This document shows positions 18,366 through 27,146 of a DNA stretch of 64,000 bases, piece by piece. The stretch is from Chryseobacterium aquifrigidense (lineage in GTDB: Bacteria; Bacteroidota; Bacteroidia; Flavobacteriales; Weeksellaceae). The position numbers were made by a program, and so were the translations under genes. Under the pieces are notes generated by a model, which worked only from the letters and a program-made list of their open reading frames with translations, was not told where the DNA came from and did not search any database. Position 1 is the first letter of the stretch, and every line of letters begins with the position of its first letter. The stretch is taken from assembly GCF_006716485.1 (NCBI RefSeq), contig NZ_VFPD01000002.1, positions 62,001 through 126,000 of the forward strand, read 5' to 3'.

Positions 18366-19628
18366 TTAGTATAGATCAAAAAACTTCTTAAATGCTGGAA
18401 CTACAATAGTAGCGGGGGGTTCCTGTTTTATTGTAATTTTCCCATTACATGATGTTCCTTCTTTTATTGAAATATTGGGTCCTTTGGCAGAAGTCCATTT
18501 GAAACCGCTATAGGATTTAGGATCCTTCTCAAATTCTACATGCACTTCAAACAGAGGTCCTGAGGATAATAACCCTTTAGCCAGCTGATCATTTTTTACT
18601 GAAGTCATCATCCCTCGTTCAGTAATAGGGAAGTCAGAAACATAGGTTACTTTTCCTTCCATAAATCCATACTCCTGAGGTTGTACAGTAGAAGGAACAA
18701 CAAGGGCTTCCATTCCTTTCTTAATTTTTTTTCCATCCTGAGAAGGGATGTATAATACTCCTTTGAGTACGGCAAAGTTTTCCGTCCCTTTATTTTTCAA
18801 TTTAAATAATGGTGTTCCTGCGCCTACAACTCCTCCTGCATCTGTTAAAACTTCCACAACTTCTCCGTCATAAGGGCTTTTAATTTTATTCTGAGTTTCA
18901 TATCTTTCCGATAAAAACTGAAGATTCCTTTCTGCTTCTGAAATACGTTGATTTTGCAATGTAATTTTTTGTTGCAAATCAAAACCCAGATTATGCTGCT
19001 GGCTTGACGCTTCGGCCATTTGTCCTTTTAATCTTTCTATTGTGTTTTTTGAGGCATCGATCTGTTGTTTCGTACCAGCTACCTGAGATTTAATAATAAG
19101 TCCTTTATTCAGTAGGTTATTCTCAGACTCTAGTTGGCTGTAAAGGAAAGCAAGCTTTTTCTTTTCAGCTTCTATTTCTCCCTGAATACTAACTCTGTTC
19201 TGGTTAATTAACTTTCCTTCAAGCTGATTTCCCTGACTACCATATGCCATTAGTTTTCCCATCTCAAATTTTCTATCTGAGAGTACGGCCTTGGCATCTT
19301 CGATTTGCTGATAAAGCTCGGGCTGCTGAATAGTAGCAATAATATCTCCTTTTTTCACATCATCCCCGATAGAGACATGAAGCTTAACAAGCTGACCCTG
19401 AGAGGTAGCAACTACTTCATGTACTTCTCCTCCAAGGACCACTCCGGTAGCATCCAATTTTGTTTTTACGGTACCCATTACTGCCCAGCAAATTCCTGTT
19501 ACTAATGCAACAAAAACCGTAAAAAGGGCAATCCAAGCTTTTGGTCCCGTAACTTTTATGAGCTGATCTAATTTCTCCGGAGTAGATAGTTTTTCTAATG
19601 CCGACTTTCTAAAAAACCCTGCTGACAT
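18366..19628 (-). CDS. HlyD-type membrane-fusion protein of the NHLP exporter
   Basis: The protein has 420 residues. A cytoplasmic N-terminus is followed by one membrane helix (~33-55, IALFTVFVALVTGICWAV), a biotinyl-lipoyl half (VVATSQGQLVKLHVSIGDDV), a long periplasmic coiled-coil hairpin (~110-230), the second lipoyl half (IKSPYDGEVVEVLTDAGGVV) and a C-terminal beta-barrel. It bridges the two inner-membrane ABC subunits to the TolC-like protein encoded 11 bp upstream, giving a one-step export path across both membranes. Confidence 0.93.
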   Translation of the reverse strand: MSAGFFRKSALEKLSTPEKLDQLIKVTGPKAWIALFTVFVALVTGICWAVMGTVKTKLDATGVVLGGEVHEVVATSQGQLVKLHVSIGDDVKKGDIIATIQQPELYQQIEDAKAVLSDRKFEMGKLMAYGSQGNQLEGKLINQNRVSIQGEIEAEKKKLAFLYSQLESENNLLNKGLIIKSQVAGTKQQIDASKNTIERLKGQMAEASSQQHNLGFDLQQKITLQNQRISEAERNLQFLSERYETQNKIKSPYDGEVVEVLTDAGGVVGAGTPLFKLKNKGTENFAVLKGVLYIPSQDGKKIKKGMEALVVPSTVQPQEYGFMEGKVTYVSDFPITERGMMTSVKNDQLAKGLLSSGPLFEVHVEFEKDPKSYSGFKWTSAKGPNISIKEGTSCNGKITIKQEPPATIVVPAFKKFFDLY

Positions 19629-19639
19629 AATTTTAATAT

Positions 19640-21214
19640 TTAATAATTAGCTATGTTTGGTATCGTGTAAAAAACATTCTGACTCAAAGTAAATCCTTTA
19701 TCTCCCTGAGATATCAACGTTCCTGTTTCATGTCTCAGATTAATAATGGCATTGGCAAATTGCTGATACGCCTGGAGATATTCCAATTCTGAGGATGTAA
19801 GCCTTTCCTGAAATAAAATGACGTTGAGAATTGTTGTGAGCCCTGCCTGCAACTTTACCTGTTCGTTATTAAAAGCATCTTTGTAAGAATTAAGCGCTTC
19901 TTTTGCTCTTTCTAACACAACAACACTGTTATCAAGTGTATTGATAGCATTACTGATGTTCAGCTCAATGTTCCTTTGCAGATTATCATTTGAAATTTTC
20001 TGATCATTCAAGGCCACGAGACTTTTAGCATAATTTCCTTTTGCCAGGTTATTATTGACAGGAAAAGTAAATGTGAGCTTAGCACCAGCGCCTAAATTCC
20101 TTCCTTCATTATTAGTGAATGAAGAAAATGTTTTGTCGATTCCATTTCCGGCAATGGCACTCCCATAGAAAACAAAACCGGTAAGATCCAATTGGGGCTT
20201 TGTATTGTTTTCTGCGAGTTTATACTGCATTTCCAAAGCATCAGAAATTTTTTCGACAGCTTTGAGATCACCTCTTTTTTCTTTAGCTATTTTTATCAGA
20301 CTACTTCTGTCAAGTCCTTCTCTGTATTGGGATTCAGCAATAGCAGGAAATTCATTGGAAGGAGCATCCAGCTGGAGACTTTCTTCATTACTTAATCCAA
20401 TTACCCGTCCCAGATTTATCCTTGCTGCATACAAATTTTGTTCAGCAAGAGCGGTCAGTTTTTCCTGATTAGAAAGGTCTGCATTTACCTGGGCTAAATC
20501 TCCGGCAGGTTTTTTATCTGCTTTTATAAGCTCTCTTGTAACGTCCATTACATTTCTTACCCGGCTTTCATTTTCCTTATAAATTTCTAAACTTTTATAA
20601 GCCAGATAGTAATTCCAGTACGCTTTACCTATTTGCAGAATGGTATATGAATTATTAAATTCATTATTGCTTTTAGTATTTTCTATATACAGCTGCGAAA
20701 CTCTTTCTGACAGAGTAGTAACTTCTTTACCTCTTCCTCTTAATAAAGGTTGTGTCAATGAAAAATTGACAGACCCCAGGTGATTTCCCCAGAAAGGCCC
20801 AACAAGTTGGTTAAAGCTGTCATAAGGAAAGTTATTATTATTAAAACCATATTTAAGACTTATGTCTGTTATTTGCCCTGTTCTTAATTTTTTACGTACT
20901 CCGGCTGAAAAATCCAGGGTGTTTGTCTTTAAAAATTTATCTACGTACTGATTTCTTGTATCAGCATCGAAAAGCGTGTATCGGTTATGTTTAACAGAAA
21001 GTTCAGAAAACAGATTGATATCAAATACGCTTCTCTGGATCTGAAAATCACCTTCTGCATCCTGGATCGTATAACCACTTCTGATGATGTCCGGGTTTTT
21101 TTCAAACGCAATATTCGAAATGGTTACCAAATCGCTGCTTATCTTTGACTGTCCATAGAAATTAGTGATCCCGATCCCTGTAAATAATAAACAGATAAAT
21201 TTATAAAGTCTCAT
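19640..21214 (-). CDS. TolC-family outer-membrane export channel
   Basis: The 524-residue protein has an N-terminal signal peptide (MRLYKFICLLFTGIGITNFYG). It contains two long helical-hairpin regions of the TolC/OEP type, with characteristic ANADLSNQ-like and GNYAKSLVALNDQK segments, and a repeat-like second half (LERAKEALNSYKDAFNNEQVKLQAGLTTI). It lies between the CNB gene and the HlyD gene. With the HlyD protein and the two ABC subunits it completes a trans-envelope exporter for the modified peptides. Confidence 0.92.
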   Translation of the reverse strand: MRLYKFICLLFTGIGITNFYGQSKISSDLVTISNIAFEKNPDIIRSGYTIQDAEGDFQIQRSVFDINLFSELSVKHNRYTLFDADTRNQYVDKFLKTNTLDFSAGVRKKLRTGQITDISLKYGFNNNNFPYDSFNQLVGPFWGNHLGSVNFSLTQPLLRGRGKEVTTLSERVSQLYIENTKSNNEFNNSYTILQIGKAYWNYYLAYKSLEIYKENESRVRNVMDVTRELIKADKKPAGDLAQVNADLSNQEKLTALAEQNLYAARINLGRVIGLSNEESLQLDAPSNEFPAIAESQYREGLDRSSLIKIAKEKRGDLKAVEKISDALEMQYKLAENNTKPQLDLTGFVFYGSAIAGNGIDKTFSSFTNNEGRNLGAGAKLTFTFPVNNNLAKGNYAKSLVALNDQKISNDNLQRNIELNISNAINTLDNSVVVLERAKEALNSYKDAFNNEQVKLQAGLTTILNVILFQERLTSSELEYLQAYQQFANAIINLRHETGTLISQGDKGFTLSQNVFYTIPNIANY

Positions 21215-21238
21215 TTTAACAATGAATTAATTCTAGAA

Positions 21239-21760
21239 TTAAACTTCTGAAAATCTGTGAAGTATCTGTCCAAAACGAGCTCCTGCATTGGCAACACCAT
21301 CCAATACATTCATGTCTATAAGGTCTTCCTCCTCAGGATTCCCATACCCTAACTGGTCTGTTGTTTTACGTAATCTGTTCGAAAGAAATAATGCCAGTGC
21401 GTAATAGAAATTGGATCTGAATTCAGGATTTTCTGCCATTCTGGAACTTATTGTATCACGAGAAATCTGATATATTACCGATGGCCTCGTTACCACCACA
21501 GAAACGGATGGCGGCCTTGATTCCAGAAAAGACATTTCTCCGACAATTTCTCCTGCTTCCAGGGTCGCAATACTGTCTCCATTGCTGTTATCAGCATATA
21601 TGGATAACTGCCCTGATAAAACAATAAATAAACTATCTATTGATTCACCTTTATTAATCAGTGTATAGCCAATGGGTAGTTCTAATTTACTTCCATTATG
21701 AATCATCCATTCCACATCTCTGTCATTTAATTGACCTAAGAAAAAAAGTACTCTTTTCAT
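21239..21760 (-). CDS. Small cyclic-nucleotide-binding-domain protein without DNA-binding domain
   Basis: The 173-residue protein consists of one CNB fold (~15-125): LINKGESIDSLFIVLSGQL, then GEIVGEMSFLESRPPSVSV, and a helical C-terminal tail. There is no helix-turn-helix, so it is not a Crp regulator. In the phosphate-binding cassette the usual Arg (PRxA) is replaced by Pro (GEMSFLESRPPSVS), so canonical cAMP binding is doubtful. Similar CNB proteins accompany NHLP exporters, whose permease subunit also carries CNB-like domains. A TPR-adenylate cyclase lies at the far end of the locus, which makes a nucleotide signal conceivable but unproven. Confidence 0.85.
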   Translation of the reverse strand: MKRVLFFLGQLNDRDVEWMIHNGSKLELPIGYTLINKGESIDSLFIVLSGQLSIYADNSNGDSIATLEAGEIVGEMSFLESRPPSVSVVVTRPSVIYQISRDTISSRMAENPEFRSNFYYALALFLSNRLRKTTDQLGYGNPEEEDLIDMNVLDGVANAGARFGQILHRFSEV

Positions 21761-21828
21761 AATTATATTTCTTTTACGGTTATGCTAAATTATTTTGTTT
21801 TACGCTGATAGTTTCGCCAAAAAAACTG

Positions 21829-22161
21829 CTATTCCTGACGTTTATTTATTTTTTGCAAAGAATTATACAATCCTTTATAATCTGTTATCACACGATTGTT
21901 ACTCTCCTCTGTCGATTTAATCTCTTCCTCCTTATTCATCCTCTGGGGTTTTACCGGGATGTTGATGTACAAATAATCCGGATCTGATTGATCGGTTACT
22001 TTAATTTTCTTACCCATAGGAGTTTTTTTTCCAAAGAATTTCTCTAAAGCTTCTTCCGGATTTTCTATTAAATACTTTTTGAAATCTTCATTTTCCCAAG
22101 CTTCAGAAATAATTCTAAAAAATGCTTCCTGTCCTTTCTTTTGTTCTTCTGTTAAGTTCAT
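21829..22161 (-). CDS. NHLP-leader-like protein without Gly-Gly site
   Basis: The 110-residue protein has the nitrile-hydratase-like leader pattern: ISEAWENEDFKKYLIENP then EEALEKFFG, and later KIKVTDQSDPDYLYINIP. The four other precursors in this locus share the same layout. It lacks the ELxEEQLxxxxGG end, and its C-terminal ~40 residues are Lys/Glu/Asn-rich with no Cys and little Ser/Thr. It may be an unprocessed leader-like helper, a chaperone or decoy for the transporter, or a precursor whose core has decayed. It is the third gene of the transport operon, between the AraC-type and CNB genes. Confidence 0.75.
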   Translation of the reverse strand: MNLTEEQKKGQEAFFRIISEAWENEDFKKYLIENPEEALEKFFGKKTPMGKKIKVTDQSDPDYLYINIPVKPQRMNKEEEIKSTEESNNRVITDYKGLYNSLQKINKRQE

Positions 22162-22179
22162 ATTTTTGTTTTATACCTG

Positions 22180-22827
22180 TTATTCTAAAGAGTTTATGAG
22201 TTCTTTAGGGGTAATATTATATTGATCTGCAAATAATCTGGAAAAGTAATGCACATCATTATACCCTACTGCATATGCAATTTGAGAGATAGATTTTTGT
22301 ATATAGTCATCTATCATCTGTTTAGCTTTATGAAGTCGCAAGACTCTTATATATTTATTGGGAGTCAGATACACCAGATTCGCAACCTTTCGGTGTAACT
22401 GCCTTTCACTCACGGCCATTTTATAGGAAAGTTCATAAAGGTTCAATTCATTCTGGTTCAAAGAGCCAAAAATTTCTTTTTCTAAGTTGACAAGCCAATC
22501 TTGATCTACTTTTGCTATTTTCTGGGGATTAATCTCGTCTGTGCACAACCCGCGAACATTTTCATTGGATTCGTAGATATCAAAAATTTCCGGCCGGCCA
22601 CGAAATGTCAGATTCAATGTTTTTGCCTTTGTTTTCAGCATCATTTCTTCAATGATGTCACTTATTTCCTTGCTGCTTGAAAATATGATTTCATCCTTTT
22701 TTTCTTTATGATGTAAAGCTGTGCTCTTGCTTACTGTAATGATATTCTCTAGCGGGTTTTTAATGTTCAGGATAATCTGTTCCAAGACATCAGGAGAATT
22801 CCAGTCTATCGTTTTTGTTGTATTCAT
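22180..22827 (-). CDS. AraC-family transcriptional regulator in the NHLP operon
   Basis: A 215-residue protein. The C-terminal ~100 residues form an AraC double helix-turn-helix (LYELSYKMAVSERQLHRKVA, then ISQIAYAVGYNDVHYFSRLF). The N-terminal half (KNPLENIITVSKSTALHHKE, ISDIIEEMMLKTK) resembles the dimerisation-helix part of hybrid sensor proteins rather than a cupin arabinose-binding domain. No receiver or kinase domain is present. It lies 42 bp downstream of the acyltransferase gene and 18 bp upstream of the leader-like gene, so it is made together with the exporter and may feed back on the locus. Confidence 0.88.
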   Translation of the reverse strand: MNTTKTIDWNSPDVLEQIILNIKNPLENIITVSKSTALHHKEKKDEIIFSSSKEISDIIEEMMLKTKAKTLNLTFRGRPEIFDIYESNENVRGLCTDEINPQKIAKVDQDWLVNLEKEIFGSLNQNELNLYELSYKMAVSERQLHRKVANLVYLTPNKYIRVLRLHKAKQMIDDYIQKSISQIAYAVGYNDVHYFSRLFADQYNITPKELINSLE

Positions 22828-22869
22828 TTTAAAAGGGGGATTTTATTTAAACAGTTTTGTAATTTCATT

Positions 22870-23472
22870 TTAGCTAACCAGATATCTGTTAGCATCATAA
22901 AAACCTTTTAGCCCTTCATAATTCATGGATACAGGAATGGTTTCGGATCCAAGATAATTAATAGAATCACCTATCACATCTGCTTTTATACCCATCAGGT
23001 TCATTACTCTTAAAAGCTTGCTGTCGCATTCTGCAAATGCAATACTATTTTTGTCATTACAAATTGGGGTAATGGCAGAGACCATTAATCTTTTAAACAA
23101 TGTACGGTCCTGATTGGTTTTGTTCGTTGCAAATCTTCCAATATGCCATACTGAAGAAGCATTTTGGGAACAACCAATATCTAAAGGATTGATATTGAAT
23201 AGTTTTTGAATAGGAAGTGTTGTTTTGTAATCCCACTTAATTACTCTTATAGAGCCCTGAATGCTTCCCATTGTATCTTTTACAATAAAAATTTCAGAAT
23301 TTTTGAAATAGCTTAATTCTTCATTATATACATCTTTCACGTCATTTTGAATTTCCATTTCTGGTATGACATTATCAGAATGATGATTGAAGTTTTCTTC
23401 TACTACAAATTGAGCGAGCTCTGCGAGCTGCTCCAGCTCTAACTGATTTAAGTAATTTTGTGTAATTCTCAT
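22870..23472 (-). CDS. Acyltransferase of the LuxI/FeeM-like GNAT group, first gene of the transport operon
   Basis: The 200-residue soluble protein has GSIRVIKWDYKTTLPIQKLF, then SVWHIGRFATNK (~107-118), then LFKRLMVSAITPIC (~125-138). A W-x-I-G-R-F-A motif after a strand with several charged residues is typical of the autoinducer-synthase/N-acyl-amino-acid-synthase branch of GNAT enzymes (E/I-x-R-F/L-A-V). The substrate cannot be read from the sequence: it could acylate a signal molecule or the peptide itself. A LuxR-type regulator is transcribed divergently, and two copies of an 18-bp palindrome lie between them. Confidence 0.6.
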   Translation of the reverse strand: MRITQNYLNQLELEQLAELAQFVVEENFNHHSDNVIPEMEIQNDVKDVYNEELSYFKNSEIFIVKDTMGSIQGSIRVIKWDYKTTLPIQKLFNINPLDIGCSQNASSVWHIGRFATNKTNQDRTLFKRLMVSAITPICNDKNSIAFAECDSKLLRVMNLMGIKADVIGDSINYLGSETIPVSMNYEGLKGFYDANRYLVS

Positions 23473-23489
23473 GGCTTAGTTGTTTTTAA

Positions 23490-23497
23490 CAAATCTA
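23490..23497 (-). promoter_or_regulatory. -7 box of the 23472-12122 transport operon
   Basis: On the minus strand TAGATTTG fits TAnnTTTG, 17 bp before the ATG at 23472. No -33 TTTG lies at 19-21 bp; instead the palindrome 23519-23536 begins 21 bp upstream, as expected for an activator-dependent promoter. Confidence 0.6.
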
Positions 23498-23518
23498 GTT
23501 GGCAGGGATGTCAATTCC

Positions 23519-23536
23519 ACTACACCATATTGTAGT
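23519..23536. promoter_or_regulatory. Operator copy 1, proximal to the transport operon
   Basis: ACTACACCATATTGTAGT, with arms ACTACA / TGTAGT. It lies 21 bp from the -7 box at 23490-23497, putting its centre at about -43 if transcription starts 6-7 bp after the box. That is a usual place for a class II activator. Confidence 0.65.
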
Positions 23537-23556
23537 ATTCAACTGATAACCAAACA

Positions 23557-23574
23557 ACTACACTTTGGTGTAGT
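23557..23574. promoter_or_regulatory. Operator copy 2, perfect palindrome
   Basis: ACTACACTTTGGTGTAGT, with perfect 7-bp arms around TTTG. It lies 38 bp from copy 1 (centre to centre), in the interval shared by the acyltransferase operon and the divergent LuxR-type gene. A third related copy is at 11309-11326. Confidence 0.7.
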
Positions 23575-23694
23575 AATCCGGTTTTTCTTTATAAAAACTT
23601 AATCCCCATTTAGGGATTTAAATAAATAACCATGATTTAATGTGAAAAAGAAAAATTTTACACCATAATACCACTTATTATGTTCATTTTATAT

Positions 23695-23702
23695 TATTTT
23701 TG
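23695..23702 (+). promoter_or_regulatory. -7 box of the LuxR-type gene
   Basis: TATTTTTG fits TAnnTTTG, 21 bp before the ATG at 23724. It overlaps the in-frame TTG at 23700, which therefore is not the start. A degenerate relative of the operator (TTTACACCATAATACC, from 23657) lies about 20 bp upstream, hinting at autoregulation; that match is weak. Confidence 0.5.
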
Positions 23703-23723
23703 TATAAAACTGACAAAATAAGC

Positions 23724-24482
23724 ATGGATGAAAAGGATTCTTTCTTTAATCATAGGAATACAATAAGCAGCGTAACGGAAGAGGAGAAGGAACAACAATT
23801 CAGTTATCTGGAATCGATTAAGGCATTTTCAAGAGCCACCTACACAAGTATTTATGTAATTGACTATATGAAGCAGGGGTTTGAGTATGTTTCGGACAAC
23901 CCGCTTTTTCTTTGTGGCAATACTCCAGAACAAGTATTGGAGATGGGATATGCTTTTTATTTTAAATATGTTCCTCAAAAGGACCTGGAACTCTTGTTAA
24001 AGATCAATTCTGTAGGATTTGATTTTTATGATAAGATTCCTCTTGAAAAAAGGCTGGATTATACCATTTCTTATGATTTTCATATTATAAACAAGGAAAA
24101 TAAAAAGATCTTGGTTAATCAAAAATTAACGCCTTTATTTCTTAATAAGGATGGAAAAATATGGAAGGCAGTATGTCTTATTTCCATATCTTCAGAGAGA
24201 GACTCCGGGAATATTAAAATATATCAAAACGGAGAAAATAAAGTCTATCATTACAGGTTGGATCAAGATATATGGGAAGCTGAAAAAAAAGCTGTTTTAT
24301 CCAAAAGAGAACTGGAAATCTTACAGCTTTGTGCAAGAGGCTTCACAATCAATGATATAGCAAAAGCTATATTTATTTCTCCGGATACGGTAAAGTTCCA
24401 TCGAAGAAAATTATTTGAAAGACTGGAGGTAAGCAGTATTACGGAAGCTATTGCCTATGCTACCAACAATAAATTGATTTAG
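23724..24482 (+). CDS. LuxR-type (GerE) regulator with PAS-like sensor domain
   Basis: From ATG 23724 this encodes 252 residues. Residues ~35-165 form a PAS-like fold (TSIYVIDYMKQGFEYVSDNP, then FHIINKENKKILVNQKL and WKAVCLISISS). The C-terminal ~65 residues are a GerE helix-turn-helix (LSKRELEILQLCARGFTIND then IAKAIFISPDTVKFHRRKLF). There is no autoinducer-binding domain of proteobacterial LuxR type and no receiver domain. LuxR-type proteins bind short dyad sites, so this is the best candidate to bind the 18-bp palindromes at 11309, 23519 and 23557 and to switch on the exporter operon and the ThiF gene. That assignment is inference from position and site symmetry. Confidence 0.88.
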   Translation: MDEKDSFFNHRNTISSVTEEEKEQQFSYLESIKAFSRATYTSIYVIDYMKQGFEYVSDNPLFLCGNTPEQVLEMGYAFYFKYVPQKDLELLLKINSVGFDFYDKIPLEKRLDYTISYDFHIINKENKKILVNQKLTPLFLNKDGKIWKAVCLISISSERDSGNIKIYQNGENKVYHYRLDQDIWEAEKKAVLSKRELEILQLCARGFTINDIAKAIFISPDTVKFHRRKLFERLEVSSITEAIAYATNNKLI

Positions 24483-24715
24483 TGTAAGAAGATCTCCCGT
24501 ATAATTTGATAAACAGGGCAATAAAAATAATATCGTAAGAATAAGCTCTTTTTTCCCGGATGTATTTTCTGATACAAAGATTATGTCTGGTGAAAAATTC
24601 TTTCTGCGAAAAACAAAAACCTCTTATCTAAAATGAATACTCCATGGTTTAAAGAAAACCGGTGGATAGAAGTGTTTTGGCTATTAACGGCACAATAATG
24701 ATCTTGCGTTACAAC

Positions 24716-25513
24716 TTATAAAGAGCTATTTTTTTTCAAATATTGTGAAGTTTCAACAAGTTCATACTTAGGACTTCTTTTTAAGAACTCATTAAGAAAC
24801 GCCGTGTGAGTAGCGCCCATAATGATCAGAACCCGATCATCTTTTGTAACAGGAAGCTGGTTTAAGTTTGAAAATATTCTTAAATTTCTTTTATAAAATT
24901 TACTTGCTTCATCTGCTCCTTCAAAATTTCCTTTAGTGCTGTTATAAGTTAAAATATCAGCATTAATGTTAATCAAACCTTCTAAAGTCTCTTTTGAATT
25001 GAAAAAAATTAATTTTTCTAACGTCGATAAACTTTCAACTTTAGCAAATTTTTTAAAAAGGTTAAGCTTATAGTTCCTGGAGGTCAAACTGTCTACTTGA
25101 TTTTTCAATTCTTCTCCAATATTATAATTGTACATTGCCGTTTCCTTATCATCAATTCCATAGATTGTTTTTACCCCTGAAATTTTTGCCACTTTATAGG
25201 CTAATGCTTCTATTTCACCCTTATACTTGGTCTTATATTTTCCGTCATTTAAAAAATTAGAATAATCTTTATTGAGATCTTCATTATTATTCGGAATGAT
25301 TTCTACACAAATCATTGTCGGTTTAAAATCTGCCAACATATTAATTATAGCATCAATCTCAACATTGCTCTTGTCTGAGTCGTATTTTACCTTGTTGGCA
25401 TCACTAGTATTTCCCATATGGAATACCCCTAAGTTCAAAACTTTAGATTTTTGTCCAAACAGATTAAAACAACCCAATACTATGATTAATAATATAATTT
25501 TTCTTATTTTCAT
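24716..25513 (-). CDS. Secreted DUF5694 / TraB-like protein in the LanM operon
   Basis: The 265-residue protein has an N-terminal signal peptide (MKIRKIILLIIVLGCFNLFG). It carries LNLGVFHMGNT near the N-terminus, a CVEIIPNNNEDL segment and MGATHTAFLNEFLKRSP near the C-terminus. This layout (GxxH early, E, and GxxH late) matches the TraB/GumN-related DUF5694 group, thought to be periplasmic hydrolases. It begins 29 bp after the LanM-like stop on the same strand, so it is probably co-transcribed, perhaps as an immunity or peptide-processing factor; that role is a guess. The 233 bp between its stop and the LuxR-type gene stop hold nothing I recognise. Confidence 0.75.
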   Translation of the reverse strand: MKIRKIILLIIVLGCFNLFGQKSKVLNLGVFHMGNTSDANKVKYDSDKSNVEIDAIINMLADFKPTMICVEIIPNNNEDLNKDYSNFLNDGKYKTKYKGEIEALAYKVAKISGVKTIYGIDDKETAMYNYNIGEELKNQVDSLTSRNYKLNLFKKFAKVESLSTLEKLIFFNSKETLEGLININADILTYNSTKGNFEGADEASKFYKRNLRIFSNLNQLPVTKDDRVLIIMGATHTAFLNEFLKRSPKYELVETSQYLKKNSSL

Positions 25514-25542
25514 AACTTTAAATGGTGTTTAGCTATAAATAT

Positions 25543-27030
25543 CTACCTAAGCTGTTCAAGTATTACTTTCTTCTGGAACTCCAGATCCTCCTGAGAAAGC
25601 TTGTTTAATTTTCTTCCGATGTTTTCTACCGCACTAAGCTCAAAAAAATCTTTTACAACCCCGTATTCTGTGTGTAAATCTCTGGATGATGTATTCACCT
25701 CAAAATAAGGAATATCTCCTCTTAACATTTGAGCGATTTCATGTTGTAGAATAAAACGTAAATCAGAGTCTTCAGGAATATCTTTAAAAGCAATGGAAAG
25801 ATAATCTTCAATTCTTTGTGTGTATTTTTTCCTGTCCTTTTGATTGTTTGGTAAATTCATGACGTTTAAAATTTTACCATATACATTGGTCGAACGCCAT
25901 ATATACCTCACAGGAAGGTTATTGAATTTTTGAATGGGTGAACGATCAGATAGTAAAAATGCTTTTTCACTTAGAAACAGGTTATAACATTTTTCAAAAC
26001 CTGATATAAATTGATCGGAATATTCATCCACGAACACATTCTTACCGTTCAATGTGGGAATATTATTCTGAATATAATCTACTTTGACTGATTTATATTC
26101 CATTTTCCAGTCTTTTGTAAATTTATTGACCCCTTCTTTTTTGGTAACAAAGGCATGTGTGTTTTTTGAATATCCCAAACCACACATCCCTGCCGGAATA
26201 AATTTCGCGTCATTCCCAAAAGGTAAAAGTGCACAAGTAATGACAGTATCCTGTTTATCTATATTTTCTAAATTAAGGGTATCAAAGGATTTGAAATTAT
26301 CTCTCAGATGTTCCGAAATCTGTGGCTGTATTGAAGTTTCATGATCAATAACTACAGGTGTATCGCCATTGGCGATAAGATTTTCAGCATGAAAATCAGT
26401 AGAATTTAAAAGATAAAGAATACACAATAAGTATCCGGCTCTTTCATAATAACTCTTTATTTCATTTTCCGAATTGCATGGTTTTCCCAATACAAATTCC
26501 TGCCAGTGATACTCTTTTTTATTGAGTATCTGATATTTGTAATCACCCAGAGATAGGTGACTATTAATCCAGTCCAGGAATTGAAAAAGAGAATTGGAAA
26601 TTGCCGCATTAGTAGGCTTGAAAACCAATTTATTTCCGTTTTCTAAAAAAACCATAGAGGTTGAAAAACCATTATGAAAATCACCTTCCCCTATTTTAAT
26701 GTCCTGAACTGCAATAGATTCATTTTCAATTAACAGATGGTCAAATAATTCTGCAGAACAATCCTTATATGATTCAATGATCTTGGTGTATTGATTGTGA
26801 ATTTTATTTTTCTGCAGAGGTAAGTACTCGTCCAAAACAGGAAATTGACGACGAATGTTTTGCCAGTTATCTTTTATTAAATATTCAAAGAAATCTTCAA
26901 AAGTTGATTCATTATTATTTCTAATAAATTCAGGCAGCATCCTTGTGATATTTCTCTCATAAACAGAGCATAGATAAGAAGTCATTCTATCTTCAACAAA
27001 GGTGGGCTCTTTTAAAGTGGAATTGGTCAT
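25543..27030 (-). CDS. Stand-alone LanM-type lanthipeptide dehydratase domain (no LanC cyclase domain)
   Basis: The 495-residue protein matches the DUF4135 dehydratase half of class II lanthipeptide synthetases over its whole length. The kinase-like and elimination residues known from CylM appear to be present: Asp117/His119 (GEGDFHNG), Lys138 (KLVFKPT), Asp212/His214/Asn217 ([11 protein letters not shown]), Asp229/Glu231 (VVIDHET), and the Arg375/Thr381 pair ([12 protein letters not shown]) that eliminates phosphate. It ends with the usual MLRGDIPYF and [11 protein letters not shown] segments and then stops, where a normal LanM (~900-1000 aa) continues into a zinc-dependent LanC cyclase. It should phosphorylate and dehydrate Ser/Thr in a precursor core, leaving Dha/Dhb. 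No LanC-like gene is seen in the window. Confidence 0.92.
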   Translation of the reverse strand: MTNSTLKEPTFVEDRMTSYLCSVYERNITRMLPEFIRNNNESTFEDFFEYLIKDNWQNIRRQFPVLDEYLPLQKNKIHNQYTKIIESYKDCSAELFDHLLIENESIAVQDIKIGEGDFHNGFSTSMVFLENGNKLVFKPTNAAISNSLFQFLDWINSHLSLGDYKYQILNKKEYHWQEFVLGKPCNSENEIKSYYERAGYLLCILYLLNSTDFHAENLIANGDTPVVIDHETSIQPQISEHLRDNFKSFDTLNLENIDKQDTVITCALLPFGNDAKFIPAGMCGLGYSKNTHAFVTKKEGVNKFTKDWKMEYKSVKVDYIQNNIPTLNGKNVFVDEYSDQFISGFEKCYNLFLSEKAFLLSDRSPIQKFNNLPVRYIWRSTNVYGKILNVMNLPNNQKDRKKYTQRIEDYLSIAFKDIPEDSDLRFILQHEIAQMLRGDIPYFEVNTSSRDLHTEYGVVKDFFELSAVENIGRKLNKLSQEDLEFQKKVILEQLR

Positions 27031-27146
27031 TTTCTATTAGTTTTTTACTATTTATACCGTTCTTAAAGACTTTTCTTTTCTAAATGGATTCAATGCGCTT
27101 CAGATCATTTGTACCACAAGAAATTTTAAATAACAGAAATGATTTT

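Noticed and set aside
23657..23674. Third operator copy in front of the LuxR-type gene
   Set aside because: TTTACACCATAATACCAC shares only the TACACCAT part and lacks the right arm; kept as a weak hint only.
23700..23723. Earlier TTG start for the LuxR-type gene
   Set aside because: The TTG lies inside the -7 box TATTTTTG (23695-23702), upstream of any likely transcript start. The same logic removes the early starts at 10578, 62462 and 63566.
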